Shown here: positions 7,087 through 16,422 of the stretch, one piece after another
Position numbering within the stretch: position 1 is the stretch's first letter
Layout of the letters: the number at the start of each line of letters is the position of its first letter
Origin: an uncultured Oscillospiraceae bacterium
Lineage (GTDB): Bacteria; Bacillota; Clostridia; Oscillospirales; Oscillospiraceae
DNA: 64,000 bases
Reading direction: 5' to 3'
Assembly (NCBI GenBank): GCA_934622035.1
Contig: CAKTVG010000003.1
Span: forward strand, 62,001-126,000
The notes under the pieces: model-generated
What the model was told of the DNA's origin: nothing
Databases searched by the model: none
The model's input: the letters and a program-made list of their open reading frames with translations, nothing else
Made by a program: the position numbers and the translations under genes

Positions 7087-8592
7087 TTACATTGGAATCA
7101 ACAGGAGGGTATCCGCCGGAACCAGCGGGCTTTGCAGTCCGTTGGCATCCATGAGCGCCTGCGTCGCCGTGCGGTAGCTCTTGGCAATCTCCCAGACGTC
7201 CTGCTCCGCCTCGGTTCGCCGCAGGATTACGGCCGGCTGCCGCTCCTGCGGCTTCTCGAGCGGCGTGATCTCCCCGCCGCAGACGAAGCGCAGCCGCTGC
7301 TCTGCGCTGCTTTCCACCTCGATCGTCACCGGACAGCGCAGCTCCATGCCCGACGCGCTCGCCGCACCGAAAATCTCCCCGTTTCCGGCTGCGCTGACGC
7401 GGCAGGCGGCCTTCTCCGAAAGCTCCGTGGAGAGGCTGACCGAGGTGCGCATGCTCTTTCCCTGAAGCTTGCCTTCATTGTCCAAAAACAGCACATTGCA
7501 GGAAAGCGGCAGCTCCAGGAGCATTTTCTCCCCCTCGCGGCGCTTTGCCGCCTCTTCGGCATACAGCCACGCGTCCACGACCGCTTCCGCAGGCGTCTCA
7601 TTCTGCGCCGTCGCCGTTTCACGGAAGCTCTGCCGGTCGAGCAGGGCGCTGAGCGTCCACTCTCCCCACTGCGGTGCAAGCTCCGCATCCGTGCAGAAGG
7701 CGTCCTCAATGAGCGCAATCGTCTTTTCGCCGTAGGCCGTGCACTGCGCCAGCACATTCGCACTCAAGAGCAAACGGCGGCAGTCCAACTGTCCGTCCGG
7801 CTCCGTCTCTATGGAGGTCAGCACCAACACCGTGCGAAGCTCCTGCTCGTCAAGCTCCTGCCCCATGTCCGCATATTGCGAAAACGGCACGACTCCCTCG
7901 AAGCTGTGCAGCTTCCCCTCGGCGCATTCATACAGCGCATGGACAAGCAGGCTTCCCTTGAACACCGCCTTGCTGCCGACGAGCTTCTGCTCCGCCGTCT
8001 CCAGACGGTAAACACATTTGAGCAGCCGCTCGATGGCAGGCTTGCTGCCCGGCAGCTCAACCTCTTCGTTGAGCGTAAAGCTCTTCTCCCCCAGCGCCAG
8101 CGGCAGCCGCAGCGGCAGCTCCGTGCGGCGAAGCTGCAAGCTGGACGAGGGCTCCGGCAGGTCATAAAGCGCCTGTGTCTGCCGCGTATACACCGACATC
8201 GTGCAGCAGATGCCGACGCGAATCAGAATTTTCCGGGAATTGAGCATCCGCGCGTCGACCGCGCTGACCGCGCAGCCACACTGCAAGGTGCCCTCGTCCA
8301 GCTTCGCGTCAAACTCCCGCCGCGCCGTGAAGGGAATCTGCGTCTCCAGGCGCTGCACCTCGCCGTCCTCCGTCACGAACAGCACGCCCGCCTGGATCGT
8401 CCCGCCCATGCTCGCCGCACCCGCGCCGCACTCCTCCGAGCGCACCAGCGCCGTTGCAAATGCATCCACCACGCGATCCACATCCGGAAGACTGTCCGGC
8501 ACAATCATCTCCGCCGTCTGCTCCTGCACGACCGTCTCGCAGAGAATTCGGTTCAAATATTCCAGCTCTCTTTTCTGAAAGGCAAGCTCCAT
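7087..8592 (-). CDS. SPOCS (DUF3794) and LysM domain protein, SipL-like
   Basis: 501 residues. The body contains repeated SPOCS/DUF3794-type segments (one near residues 20-120 with VVQEQTAEMIVPDSLPDVDR, others near 155-260 and 300-400), ending in a LysM-like domain over the last 45 residues (DVWEIAKSYRTATQALMDAN to VPADTLLLIPM). This architecture matches SipL, which in Clostridioides difficile binds SpoIVA through its LysM domain to anchor the spore coat on the forespore. No signal peptide, as expected for a mother-cell protein. The ATG at 8592 has AAGGAG eight bases upstream; an in-frame GTG at 8601 is too close to it. No sigma-E promoter could be pinned down. Confidence 0.88.
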   Translation of the reverse strand: MELAFQKRELEYLNRILCETVVQEQTAEMIVPDSLPDVDRVVDAFATALVRSEECGAGAASMGGTIQAGVLFVTEDGEVQRLETQIPFTARREFDAKLDEGTLQCGCAVSAVDARMLNSRKILIRVGICCTMSVYTRQTQALYDLPEPSSSLQLRRTELPLRLPLALGEKSFTLNEEVELPGSKPAIERLLKCVYRLETAEQKLVGSKAVFKGSLLVHALYECAEGKLHSFEGVVPFSQYADMGQELDEQELRTVLVLTSIETEPDGQLDCRRLLLSANVLAQCTAYGEKTIALIEDAFCTDAELAPQWGEWTLSALLDRQSFRETATAQNETPAEAVVDAWLYAEEAAKRREGEKMLLELPLSCNVLFLDNEGKLQGKSMRTSVSLSTELSEKAACRVSAAGNGEIFGAASASGMELRCPVTIEVESSAEQRLRFVCGGEITPLEKPQERQPAVILRRTEAEQDVWEIAKSYRTATQALMDANGLQSPLVPADTLLLIPM

Positions 8593-8698
8593 TGTCTTCA
8601 CTCCTTGTCTGGAAGCCCCGGTGAAATCAACCGGAGATTCCTTTGTTCTATGGAATATTTATGCGGCAATGGACGAGTTTAGCACTCCGGCAGCATTT

Positions 8699-8851
8699 TT
8701 ATTTGCACCGTCTTGTGCAGCAAAGGCCGATCAACAGCAGCGCCAGTCCCACGATGGACAGCACAAACTCCGAGGTGAACAGCAGCGACACCAGCAGCCC
8801 CGCCCCAAGCGCCATAATGACAGAGCCCAACAATTCACTTTTTCTGCACAT
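8699..8851 (-). CDS. 50-residue hydrophobic membrane protein
   Basis: Reads MCRKSELLGSVIMALGAGLL then a second hydrophobic stretch (SEFVLSIVGLALLLIGLCC) and a basic tail TRRCK. That gives two short helices joined by LLFTSE, with cysteines at both ends. Similar short Clostridial proteins with an MC(R/K)K start and two helices exist, from memory. The start codon is five bases after AGGGGGCGG, which is itself the 3' arm of the rsgA terminator, so the ribosome binding site should be buried when that hairpin forms. The gene lies between rsgA and the SipL-type gene. Function unknown. Confidence 0.6.
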   Translation of the reverse strand: MCRKSELLGSVIMALGAGLLVSLLFTSEFVLSIVGLALLLIGLCCTRRCK

Positions 8852-8888
8852 AAAAACCGCCCCCTGCTAACCTATGCGCAGGGGGCGG
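8852..8888 (-). terminator. Terminator of the cdaA-rsgA gene run
   Basis: CCGCCCCCTG (8857-8866) and CAGGGGGCGG (8879-8888) form a perfect 10-base stem with a 12-base loop, followed on the minus strand by TTTTTA. It lies four bases after the rsgA stop and overlaps the ribosome binding site of the 50-residue membrane protein. Confidence 0.85.
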
Positions 8889-8891
8889 ACA

Positions 8892-9781
8892 TTATGTGGC
8901 TTTGTGTTCCCAGGGCTTAAATTCCCGCGCCGCCTCGTACAGGCGGACATAGCTGGCATAGCGCGTGGGCTGGAGCTTTCCCGCGTCCAGCGCCTCGCGG
9001 ACGGCGCAGCCAGGCTCGTGCAGATGTGCGCAGTCATGATAGCGGCACCCGCCCAGATAGGGCGCAAAGTCCGGAAAGGCGTATTGTAGATTTTCTTTTA
9101 GAATGATCTCCATCTGGTCGGTATCGAAGGAGGAAAAGCCCGGTGTATCGATGAGTCTCGTTCCATCCGGCAGGCAGCACAGCTCCACATGACGCGTCGT
9201 GTGCCGCCCACGGCCCAGCTTTTCCGAAACCTCGCCAGTCTTCGCGGCAAAGCCCGGCGCCATGCGGTTGAGGACACTGCTCTTGCCGACGCCGGAGTTG
9301 CCGGTAAAGGCGACCGTCAGGCCGGTGATGCGCGCGCGCAGCGCGTCTATCCCCTCGCCCGTCTCGGCGCTGGTGCGAAAGACCGCAAAGCCCGCGCCGG
9401 AATAGATCGCATTCAGGCGGTTCTCCGCGCTGAGGTCAATTTTGTTGATGCACAGCAGCACGGGGACATTCTGATTGCCCGCAATGGCGCTGACGCGGTC
9501 AATCAAAAACGGATCGGTAACGGGATTCGTCTCGCTGGCAAAGACAACCAGCGCATCCAGATTGCTCGCCGCAGGGCGCACGAAGGCGTTGCGGCGGGGC
9601 GCAATCTGTTCGACCATGCCGCGTCCTGCCTCCATGGAGCAGACCGCCTCGTCGCCGACCAGCGGCGTCAGCTGCGCCTTGCGGAAGCGGCCGCGGGCGC
9701 GGCATTCCACGACGCTGCCGTCGTCTCTTCGCACATAGTAAAAGCCGCTGAGCGCTTTTACGATGATTCCCCGAAATTCCA

Positions 9782-9782
<1 letters not shown>
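8892..9782 (-). CDS. rsgA: Ribosome biogenesis GTPase RsgA
   Basis: 296 residues with the circularly permuted GTPase order: NKID (G4, near 111) comes before GNSGVGKSS (G1, near 163) and DTPGF (G3, near 210). An N-terminal OB domain (first 65 residues) and a C-terminal zinc site CRYHDCAHLHEPGCAV (near 252) complete the family. RsgA binds the 30S subunit late in maturation and uses GTP to check the decoding centre. The start overlaps the last base of prkC, so it is the final gene of the long operon. In B. subtilis the homologue (CpgA) also follows prkC and is a PrkC target. Confidence 0.97.
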
Positions 9783-11827
<2,045 letters not shown>

Positions 11828-11940
11828 ACTAACTCCTATCCGTTGTTCGTTCTCGCCGGTGAACGAAAACCGAAATACCGCACAGCGGCTATTGAGAAAA
11901 CGCTGAAAAACCGTCAGCCAACGATTTCTCCAGGGCTTCC

Positions 11941-12678
11941 TCAGGAAAGTGCAATCAGCACCGAAGTGACATTATCGGGCGCGCCGCGATCCTTCGCTAT
12001 TTCAAGAAGACGCTGGCAACAGTCGTCCTTGCGTACGCCGTGGATGACCTCAAAGAGAATCTCCTGATCGGCCATCTGGTTGGACAGGCCGTCCGAGCAC
12101 AGCAGCACGCAGTCGCCTTTCCCCAGCTGCAAGGGGAACACATCCGCCTGCACCTGTTTTTCCGTGCCGACCGCGCGGGTGATCAGATTCTTGCCGGGGT
12201 GGACCTTTGCCTGCTCCGGCGTCAGCTCCCCGCGCTGCACCATCATCTCCACCAGAGAGTGGTCGACCGTCACGCGCTGCACACCGTCGGAATTCAGCAG
12301 GTATGCGCGGCTGTCGCCGATGTTCAGCACCATGGCGCTGCGGCTTTTCAGAATCAGCACGGCGACAAGCGTCGTGCCCATTCCCGTAAACTCATCGCTG
12401 AGTCTGGAATGCTCATAGACAGAGGTGTTCGCCAGCGCCGCCGCGCCGCGCAGCAGGCCCTCAAGCTCCTTCGGCTTCAGCTCAGGGCGGAAGGAGCGCT
12501 TGATCTCGTCCGTGAAAACCTCGCAGGCGAGGCGGCTGGCAACATTGCCCGCCTTTGCGCCGCCCATGCCGTCGCAGACCACGGCAAGCAGGGCGCCGCC
12601 CTCCAGCCGCTCTATGCGGTAGTAGTCCTGATTCTGTTCACGGACATTGCCGGTATCCGACAGTCCCCATGCTTCCAT
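11941..12678 (-). CDS. prpC: PP2C-type Ser/Thr phosphatase, antagonist of PrkC
   Basis: 245 residues carrying the PPM motifs in order: VREQNQDYY (near 12-20), CDGMGGAKAGN (near 36), GDSRAYLL, CSDGLSNQM and APDNVTSVLIAL at the end. These Asp residues hold the two or three Mn/Mg ions of the active site. It removes phosphate from Ser/Thr, mainly from PrkC and its substrates. It begins one base after rlmN stops. The 113-base gap to prkC is the largest inside the cdaA-rsgA run and has a weak TTCGTTC/GAACGAA stem near 11850, so relative output of the pair could be tuned there. Confidence 0.97.
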   Translation of the reverse strand: MEAWGLSDTGNVREQNQDYYRIERLEGGALLAVVCDGMGGAKAGNVASRLACEVFTDEIKRSFRPELKPKELEGLLRGAAALANTSVYEHSRLSDEFTGMGTTLVAVLILKSRSAMVLNIGDSRAYLLNSDGVQRVTVDHSLVEMMVQRGELTPEQAKVHPGKNLITRAVGTEKQVQADVFPLQLGKGDCVLLCSDGLSNQMADQEILFEVIHGVRKDDCCQRLLEIAKDRGAPDNVTSVLIALS

Positions 12679-12679
12679 C

Positions 12680-13717
12680 TCAGCACCTCTTTTCTTCGGT
12701 TTCGAATTTTCTGCGGAGCTGTCCGCAGGATGCGTTGATATCGCTGCCCAGCGTACGGCGGACCGTCGCCGTCAGGCCGTGCGCCTCCAGTGTTTTCTGG
12801 AAGGCCAGCACCGTCTCCGGCAGGCTGGGCTTGAGCGGGCTTTCCTCGATGTTGTTCAGAGGAATCAGATTCACATGCGCAGCAATTCCCCGCAGACGGC
12901 GAGCCAGCAGCTCCGCCATCTCCCGAGAGTCGTTGACATCCCTGATCATCGCATATTCAAAGGAAATTCTCCTGCCCGTTTTTTCAAAGTAGCTCCGGCA
13001 GGCGGCCAGCAGCGTCTCGACCGGATAGCGCCGGTTGATCGGCATGATCCGGCTGCGGATCTCGTTCGTCGGCGCATGCAGGGAGACGGAGAGCGTGAGC
13101 TGTAAATTCTCCTCCGCCAGACGCTCGATGCGGTCAACAAGGCCGCAGGTGGACAGGCTGATGTGACGCATGCCGATGTTCATTCCCTCCGGGGAGTTGA
13201 CCAGCGTCAGGAAGCGCCGCACCGTGTCATAATTGTCCAGCGGCTCGCCTATGCCCATCAGAACGATGTTGGACACCGGCAGACCGGAATCCAGCTGCGT
13301 AAAGAGCACCTGATCGAGCATTTCTGCAGGCGTCAGGCGGCGCACCAGGCCGCCCTTGGTGGATGCGCAGAAGGCGCAACCCATTGCACAGCCGACCTCG
13401 GAGGAGATGCAGACGGTGTTGCCGTGGTGATAGCGCATCAGAACGCTTTCGACGCAGTTGCCGTCGCTCAGCCGCCAGAGGTATTTGATCGTGCCGTCCT
13501 TAGCAGAGACAAGCTTTCGCGCAACCGCCGGCGCCGAAAGAACATACTGCGCGAATAACCGCTCGCGCAGCGCCTTGGAAAGATTGGTCATCTCGTCAAA
13601 GCTGCGCGCGCCGCGATGCATCCACTGATAGACCTGTCCGGCACGGAAGGCCGGCTCGCCCATCGCGGCAAGCTCCTGCGTCAGCTCCGAAAGCGTCATG
13701 GATTTGATCTCTTTCAC
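12680..13717 (-). CDS. rlmN: 23S rRNA/tRNA adenine-C2 methyltransferase RlmN
   Basis: 345 residues. A radical SAM cluster motif CAMGCAFC sits near residue 110 (SSEVGCAMGCAFCASTKGG), with the NIVLMGIGEPLDN segment and a C-terminal Cys in DINASCGQLR that serves as the resolving/methyl-carrying partner in the family. It methylates A2503 in 23S rRNA and A37 in some tRNAs. It overlaps rsmB by four bases. Position between rsmB and prpC is the standard Firmicute order. Confidence 0.97.
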   Translation of the reverse strand: MKEIKSMTLSELTQELAAMGEPAFRAGQVYQWMHRGARSFDEMTNLSKALRERLFAQYVLSAPAVARKLVSAKDGTIKYLWRLSDGNCVESVLMRYHHGNTVCISSEVGCAMGCAFCASTKGGLVRRLTPAEMLDQVLFTQLDSGLPVSNIVLMGIGEPLDNYDTVRRFLTLVNSPEGMNIGMRHISLSTCGLVDRIERLAEENLQLTLSVSLHAPTNEIRSRIMPINRRYPVETLLAACRSYFEKTGRRISFEYAMIRDVNDSREMAELLARRLRGIAAHVNLIPLNNIEESPLKPSLPETVLAFQKTLEAHGLTATVRRTLGSDINASCGQLRRKFETEEKRC

Positions 13718-15006
13718 GGCTTCCTCCTGAGTTTACAGATAAAAAATCCGTCCGTCCCGAAATCGCAGGGCAGGAGCGTTGTCATTGCCGCGTCGGGGAT
13801 GCCGGAGGATTCCGGAAAATGTACGGTTTCCGCCGAAAACAGCGGATGATCGTCAAGAAATTTCTGCACGACCGCTTCGTTTTCCCGGCGGAGGATCGTG
13901 CAGGTGCTGTAGAGCAGCACGCCGCCGGGGCGGACGTAATTCGCCTGCTGCGACAAAATTGCCAGCTGCACCTGCGGCAGGCGCTCGGTCTGCTTCAGGT
14001 CCTTATAGCGGATGTCCGGCTTCTTACGAATGACGCCGAGGCCCGAACAGGGCACGTCCGCAATCACCGCGTCCATCTGCCCCACCCATTCCTCCACGGG
14101 CTGCGAGGCGTCCTGCAAACGCGTTTCCAGAACGGAAATGCCCAGGCGCTCCGCGCCGCGCTCGATGAGTTGCAGCTTATGCGGGTGAATGTCGCAGGAA
14201 ATCAGGCAGCCAGCGTTTTCCATGGCAATCGCCGCGGCAAAGCTCTTACCGCCCGGCGCGGCGCAGCAGTCCAGCACACGCATGCCGGGGCGCAGCTCAG
14301 CGGCCCGTACCGCAAGATATGCCGCCGCATCCTGCACATAGAACAGCCCCTCGCGAAAAGCCGTCAGCTGCTCTAAGCTTCCCGTCCCGCGCAGGGTCAG
14401 GCAGTCCGGCAGCCAGGGGTGCCTGGTGCATGCGGCGCCCTCCTGGGTCAGACGCTCGCACAGCGTCTGCGCATCGGTTTTCAGGCGGTTGACCTGCACG
14501 ACGGTCTGCGGCGCTTCGTTGTGACTTTGCAGCAGGCGTTCGGTCGTTTCCTTCCCGAACTGCGACTCCAGAAGACGCACCAGCTCCGCCGGGTGGCTGT
14601 ATTTCACGCTCAGCTCCTGCGGCTGCGGAAGCTCCCCCGCCCGCAGGACACTGCGCAGCACGGCATTGACCAGCCGCGCCGCCTGCGCATTGGCATAGCG
14701 CTTTGTCTGCTCCACCGCCTCATTAACGGCGGCAGAGGCGGGAATTTTATCCAGAAAGGTTATCTGATACAGCGCAAGACGCAGAATCTCCAGCACCGCA
14801 GGCTGCAATTTTTCCAGCCTTGTAAAACCGGCAAGCCAGAAATCCAACAGCATCCGGTTTTGCAGCACGCCGTAGCAAAGGCAGCTGGCCAGCGCCGCCT
14901 CGCGGCGATCCGTTCCCCGCAGCAGCTCCTTCAGCGCGCCGTCAGACCATGCGCCGGACCTGCGGCAGGCCAGCAGTGCGCGCAGTGCGGCGTCTCTGCC
15001 GGTCAT
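13714..15006 (-). CDS. rsmB: 16S rRNA cytosine-C5 methyltransferase RsmB
   Basis: 430 residues: an N-terminal NusB-like RNA-binding domain (about 1-140) and a SAM-dependent methyltransferase domain with CCAAPGGKSFAAA (near 252), DVPCSGLGVIRKKPDIRY (near 315) and YSTCTI (near 370). The two conserved Cys in DVPCSG and YSTC are the catalytic pair of m5C RNA methyltransferases. It should methylate C967 of 16S rRNA. It overlaps fmt and rlmN by four bases each. Confidence 0.96.
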   Translation of the reverse strand: MTGRDAALRALLACRRSGAWSDGALKELLRGTDRREAALASCLCYGVLQNRMLLDFWLAGFTRLEKLQPAVLEILRLALYQITFLDKIPASAAVNEAVEQTKRYANAQAARLVNAVLRSVLRAGELPQPQELSVKYSHPAELVRLLESQFGKETTERLLQSHNEAPQTVVQVNRLKTDAQTLCERLTQEGAACTRHPWLPDCLTLRGTGSLEQLTAFREGLFYVQDAAAYLAVRAAELRPGMRVLDCCAAPGGKSFAAAIAMENAGCLISCDIHPHKLQLIERGAERLGISVLETRLQDASQPVEEWVGQMDAVIADVPCSGLGVIRKKPDIRYKDLKQTERLPQVQLAILSQQANYVRPGGVLLYSTCTILRRENEAVVQKFLDDHPLFSAETVHFPESSGIPDAAMTTLLPCDFGTDGFFICKLRRKP

Positions 15007-15917
15007 AGGGCAATCGGATGGCCGCGGAAGTAATCCGGCGCGCGCATGCGCTTGCCGCCCTCGGCCTGCAATTCCAGAATTTCCAGCACGCCGTCGCCGC
15101 AGGCGACCTCCAACGCGAGCTTGGTCAGCACCACGGGCGTGCCGGGCGCAAGGTCAGTCTTCTTTTCCGTCGGGCGGACGGAGTAAATCTTAAACTTCTT
15201 GCCCGCAAGCTCGGCCGTCGCCACGGGCCAGGGATCCAGCCCGCGCACATGATCCGTGATGCGGCGCATGCTCTGCGTCCAGTCGATGGGGCACAGCGCC
15301 TTGGTCAGCATGGGCGCATAGGTCGCCTTTGTTCCGTCCTGCGGCGTGCGGCATGCGGTCCCGGTCTCCGCGGCGCGCAGCGTATCGCACAGCAGCTCCG
15401 CCCCGATGACGGCCAGCCTGTCAAGCAGGCTTTGCGCGTTCTCAAACGGCTCGATGGGCGTTTTGCGAATCTCAATGATATCGCCCTCGTCCATTCCCGC
15501 GGACATATACATCGCGGTCACGCCGGTCTCCGTCATGCCGTTCAAGATGGCCCACTGCACCGGCCCGGAGCCGCGCAGCTCCGGCAGGACGCTGGCGTGG
15601 ATGTTGATACAGCCAAGCCGCGGAATGTCCAGCACGCGCTGGGGCAGGATCTTCCCGTAGGCTACCACGGCGATCACATCCGGCCTCAGCGCCCGCAGCT
15701 CATCCACGACCGCGTCGTCGCGGAAGGTCGCCGGCTGGAAAACCGGAATTCCGGCGTCCAGCGCGCAGAGCTTCGTCTCGGACATCACCAGCTTCATGCC
15801 GCGGTTTTTCGGCATATCCGGCTTGGTGTAAACGCCGACCACATCGAATTTCTCCTGCACCAGGCGGCGCAGGCAGGTTGCGGAGATGTCCGGCGTTCCC
15901 ATGAAGACAACTCTCAT
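15003..15917 (-). CDS. fmt: Methionyl-tRNA formyltransferase
   Basis: 304 residues starting MRVVFMGTPDISATCLRRLV. The catalytic segment with Asn-His is INIHASVLPELRGSGPVQ (near 106-124). It formylates Met-tRNAfMet using 10-formyl-THF for initiation. The ATG at 15917 overlaps the def stop (ATGA), and the family start MRVVFMGTP confirms it; a longer frame upstream is only def read in another frame. Paired with def, which removes the formyl group again. Confidence 0.97.
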   Translation of the reverse strand: MRVVFMGTPDISATCLRRLVQEKFDVVGVYTKPDMPKNRGMKLVMSETKLCALDAGIPVFQPATFRDDAVVDELRALRPDVIAVVAYGKILPQRVLDIPRLGCINIHASVLPELRGSGPVQWAILNGMTETGVTAMYMSAGMDEGDIIEIRKTPIEPFENAQSLLDRLAVIGAELLCDTLRAAETGTACRTPQDGTKATYAPMLTKALCPIDWTQSMRRITDHVRGLDPWPVATAELAGKKFKIYSVRPTEKKTDLAPGTPVVLTKLALEVACGDGVLEILELQAEGGKRMRAPDYFRGHPIAL

Positions 15918-16411
15918 TTCTCCGGCCCCTCTCCGATGGTGTGCATGCTTTCCAGCTCCTCGTCGCTCACCTTCCGGTAGGCGATCTCGGTATACAGATG
16001 GCCGTCCAGATGGTCGCATTCATGGCAGATGCAGCGCGCAATCAGCTCCTCGCCCTCCAGCTCGAACCATTCGCCGCTGCGGTCCTGGGCGCGAACCTTG
16101 GCATAATTCGGCCGCTTGACCATCCAGTATTCGCCCGGAATGCTCAGGCAGCCCTCCATGCCGTCCTGCTCGCCGCTCGTCTCCAGAATCTCCGGATTGA
16201 CCAGCTCGACGATCTCATCGCCCAGGTCGATCACAACGACTCTGCGCAGAATGCCCACCTGTGGCGCGGCAAGACCGACACCGTTGGCGTCAAGGAGCGT
16301 TTCGCCCATGTCGTCCAGAAGGCTGCAAAGCTTCTCGTCAAACTTCGTCACCGGGCGGCAGACCTTGTGCAGTGCAGGGTTTTCCGCCGTCAGAATTTTT
16401 CTCAATGCCAT
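15914..16411 (-). CDS. def: Peptide deformylase
   Basis: 165 residues with the three deformylase motifs: GVGLAAPQVG (near 43), EGCLSIPGEY (near 92) and HECDHLDGHL (near 138), which supply the Cys and two His metal ligands and the catalytic Glu-equivalent region. It removes the formyl group from nascent proteins. It starts 11 bases after priA and overlaps fmt by four bases. Confidence 0.97.
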   Translation of the reverse strand: MALRKILTAENPALHKVCRPVTKFDEKLCSLLDDMGETLLDANGVGLAAPQVGILRRVVVIDLGDEIVELVNPEILETSGEQDGMEGCLSIPGEYWMVKRPNYAKVRAQDRSGEWFELEGEELIARCICHECDHLDGHLYTEIAYRKVSDEELESMHTIGEGPEK

Positions 16412-16422
16412 GATTTATCCCT

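Noticed and set aside
7132..8682. A 516-codon plus-strand frame opposite the SipL-type gene
   Set aside because: Arg/His/Leu-rich text without domains; the minus-strand protein has SPOCS and LysM features and a good ribosome binding site.
15003..16019. Longer N-terminus for the formyltransferase
   Set aside because: The additional 34 residues are the def gene read in another frame; the family starts at MRVVFMGTP and the ATGA overlap supports 15917.
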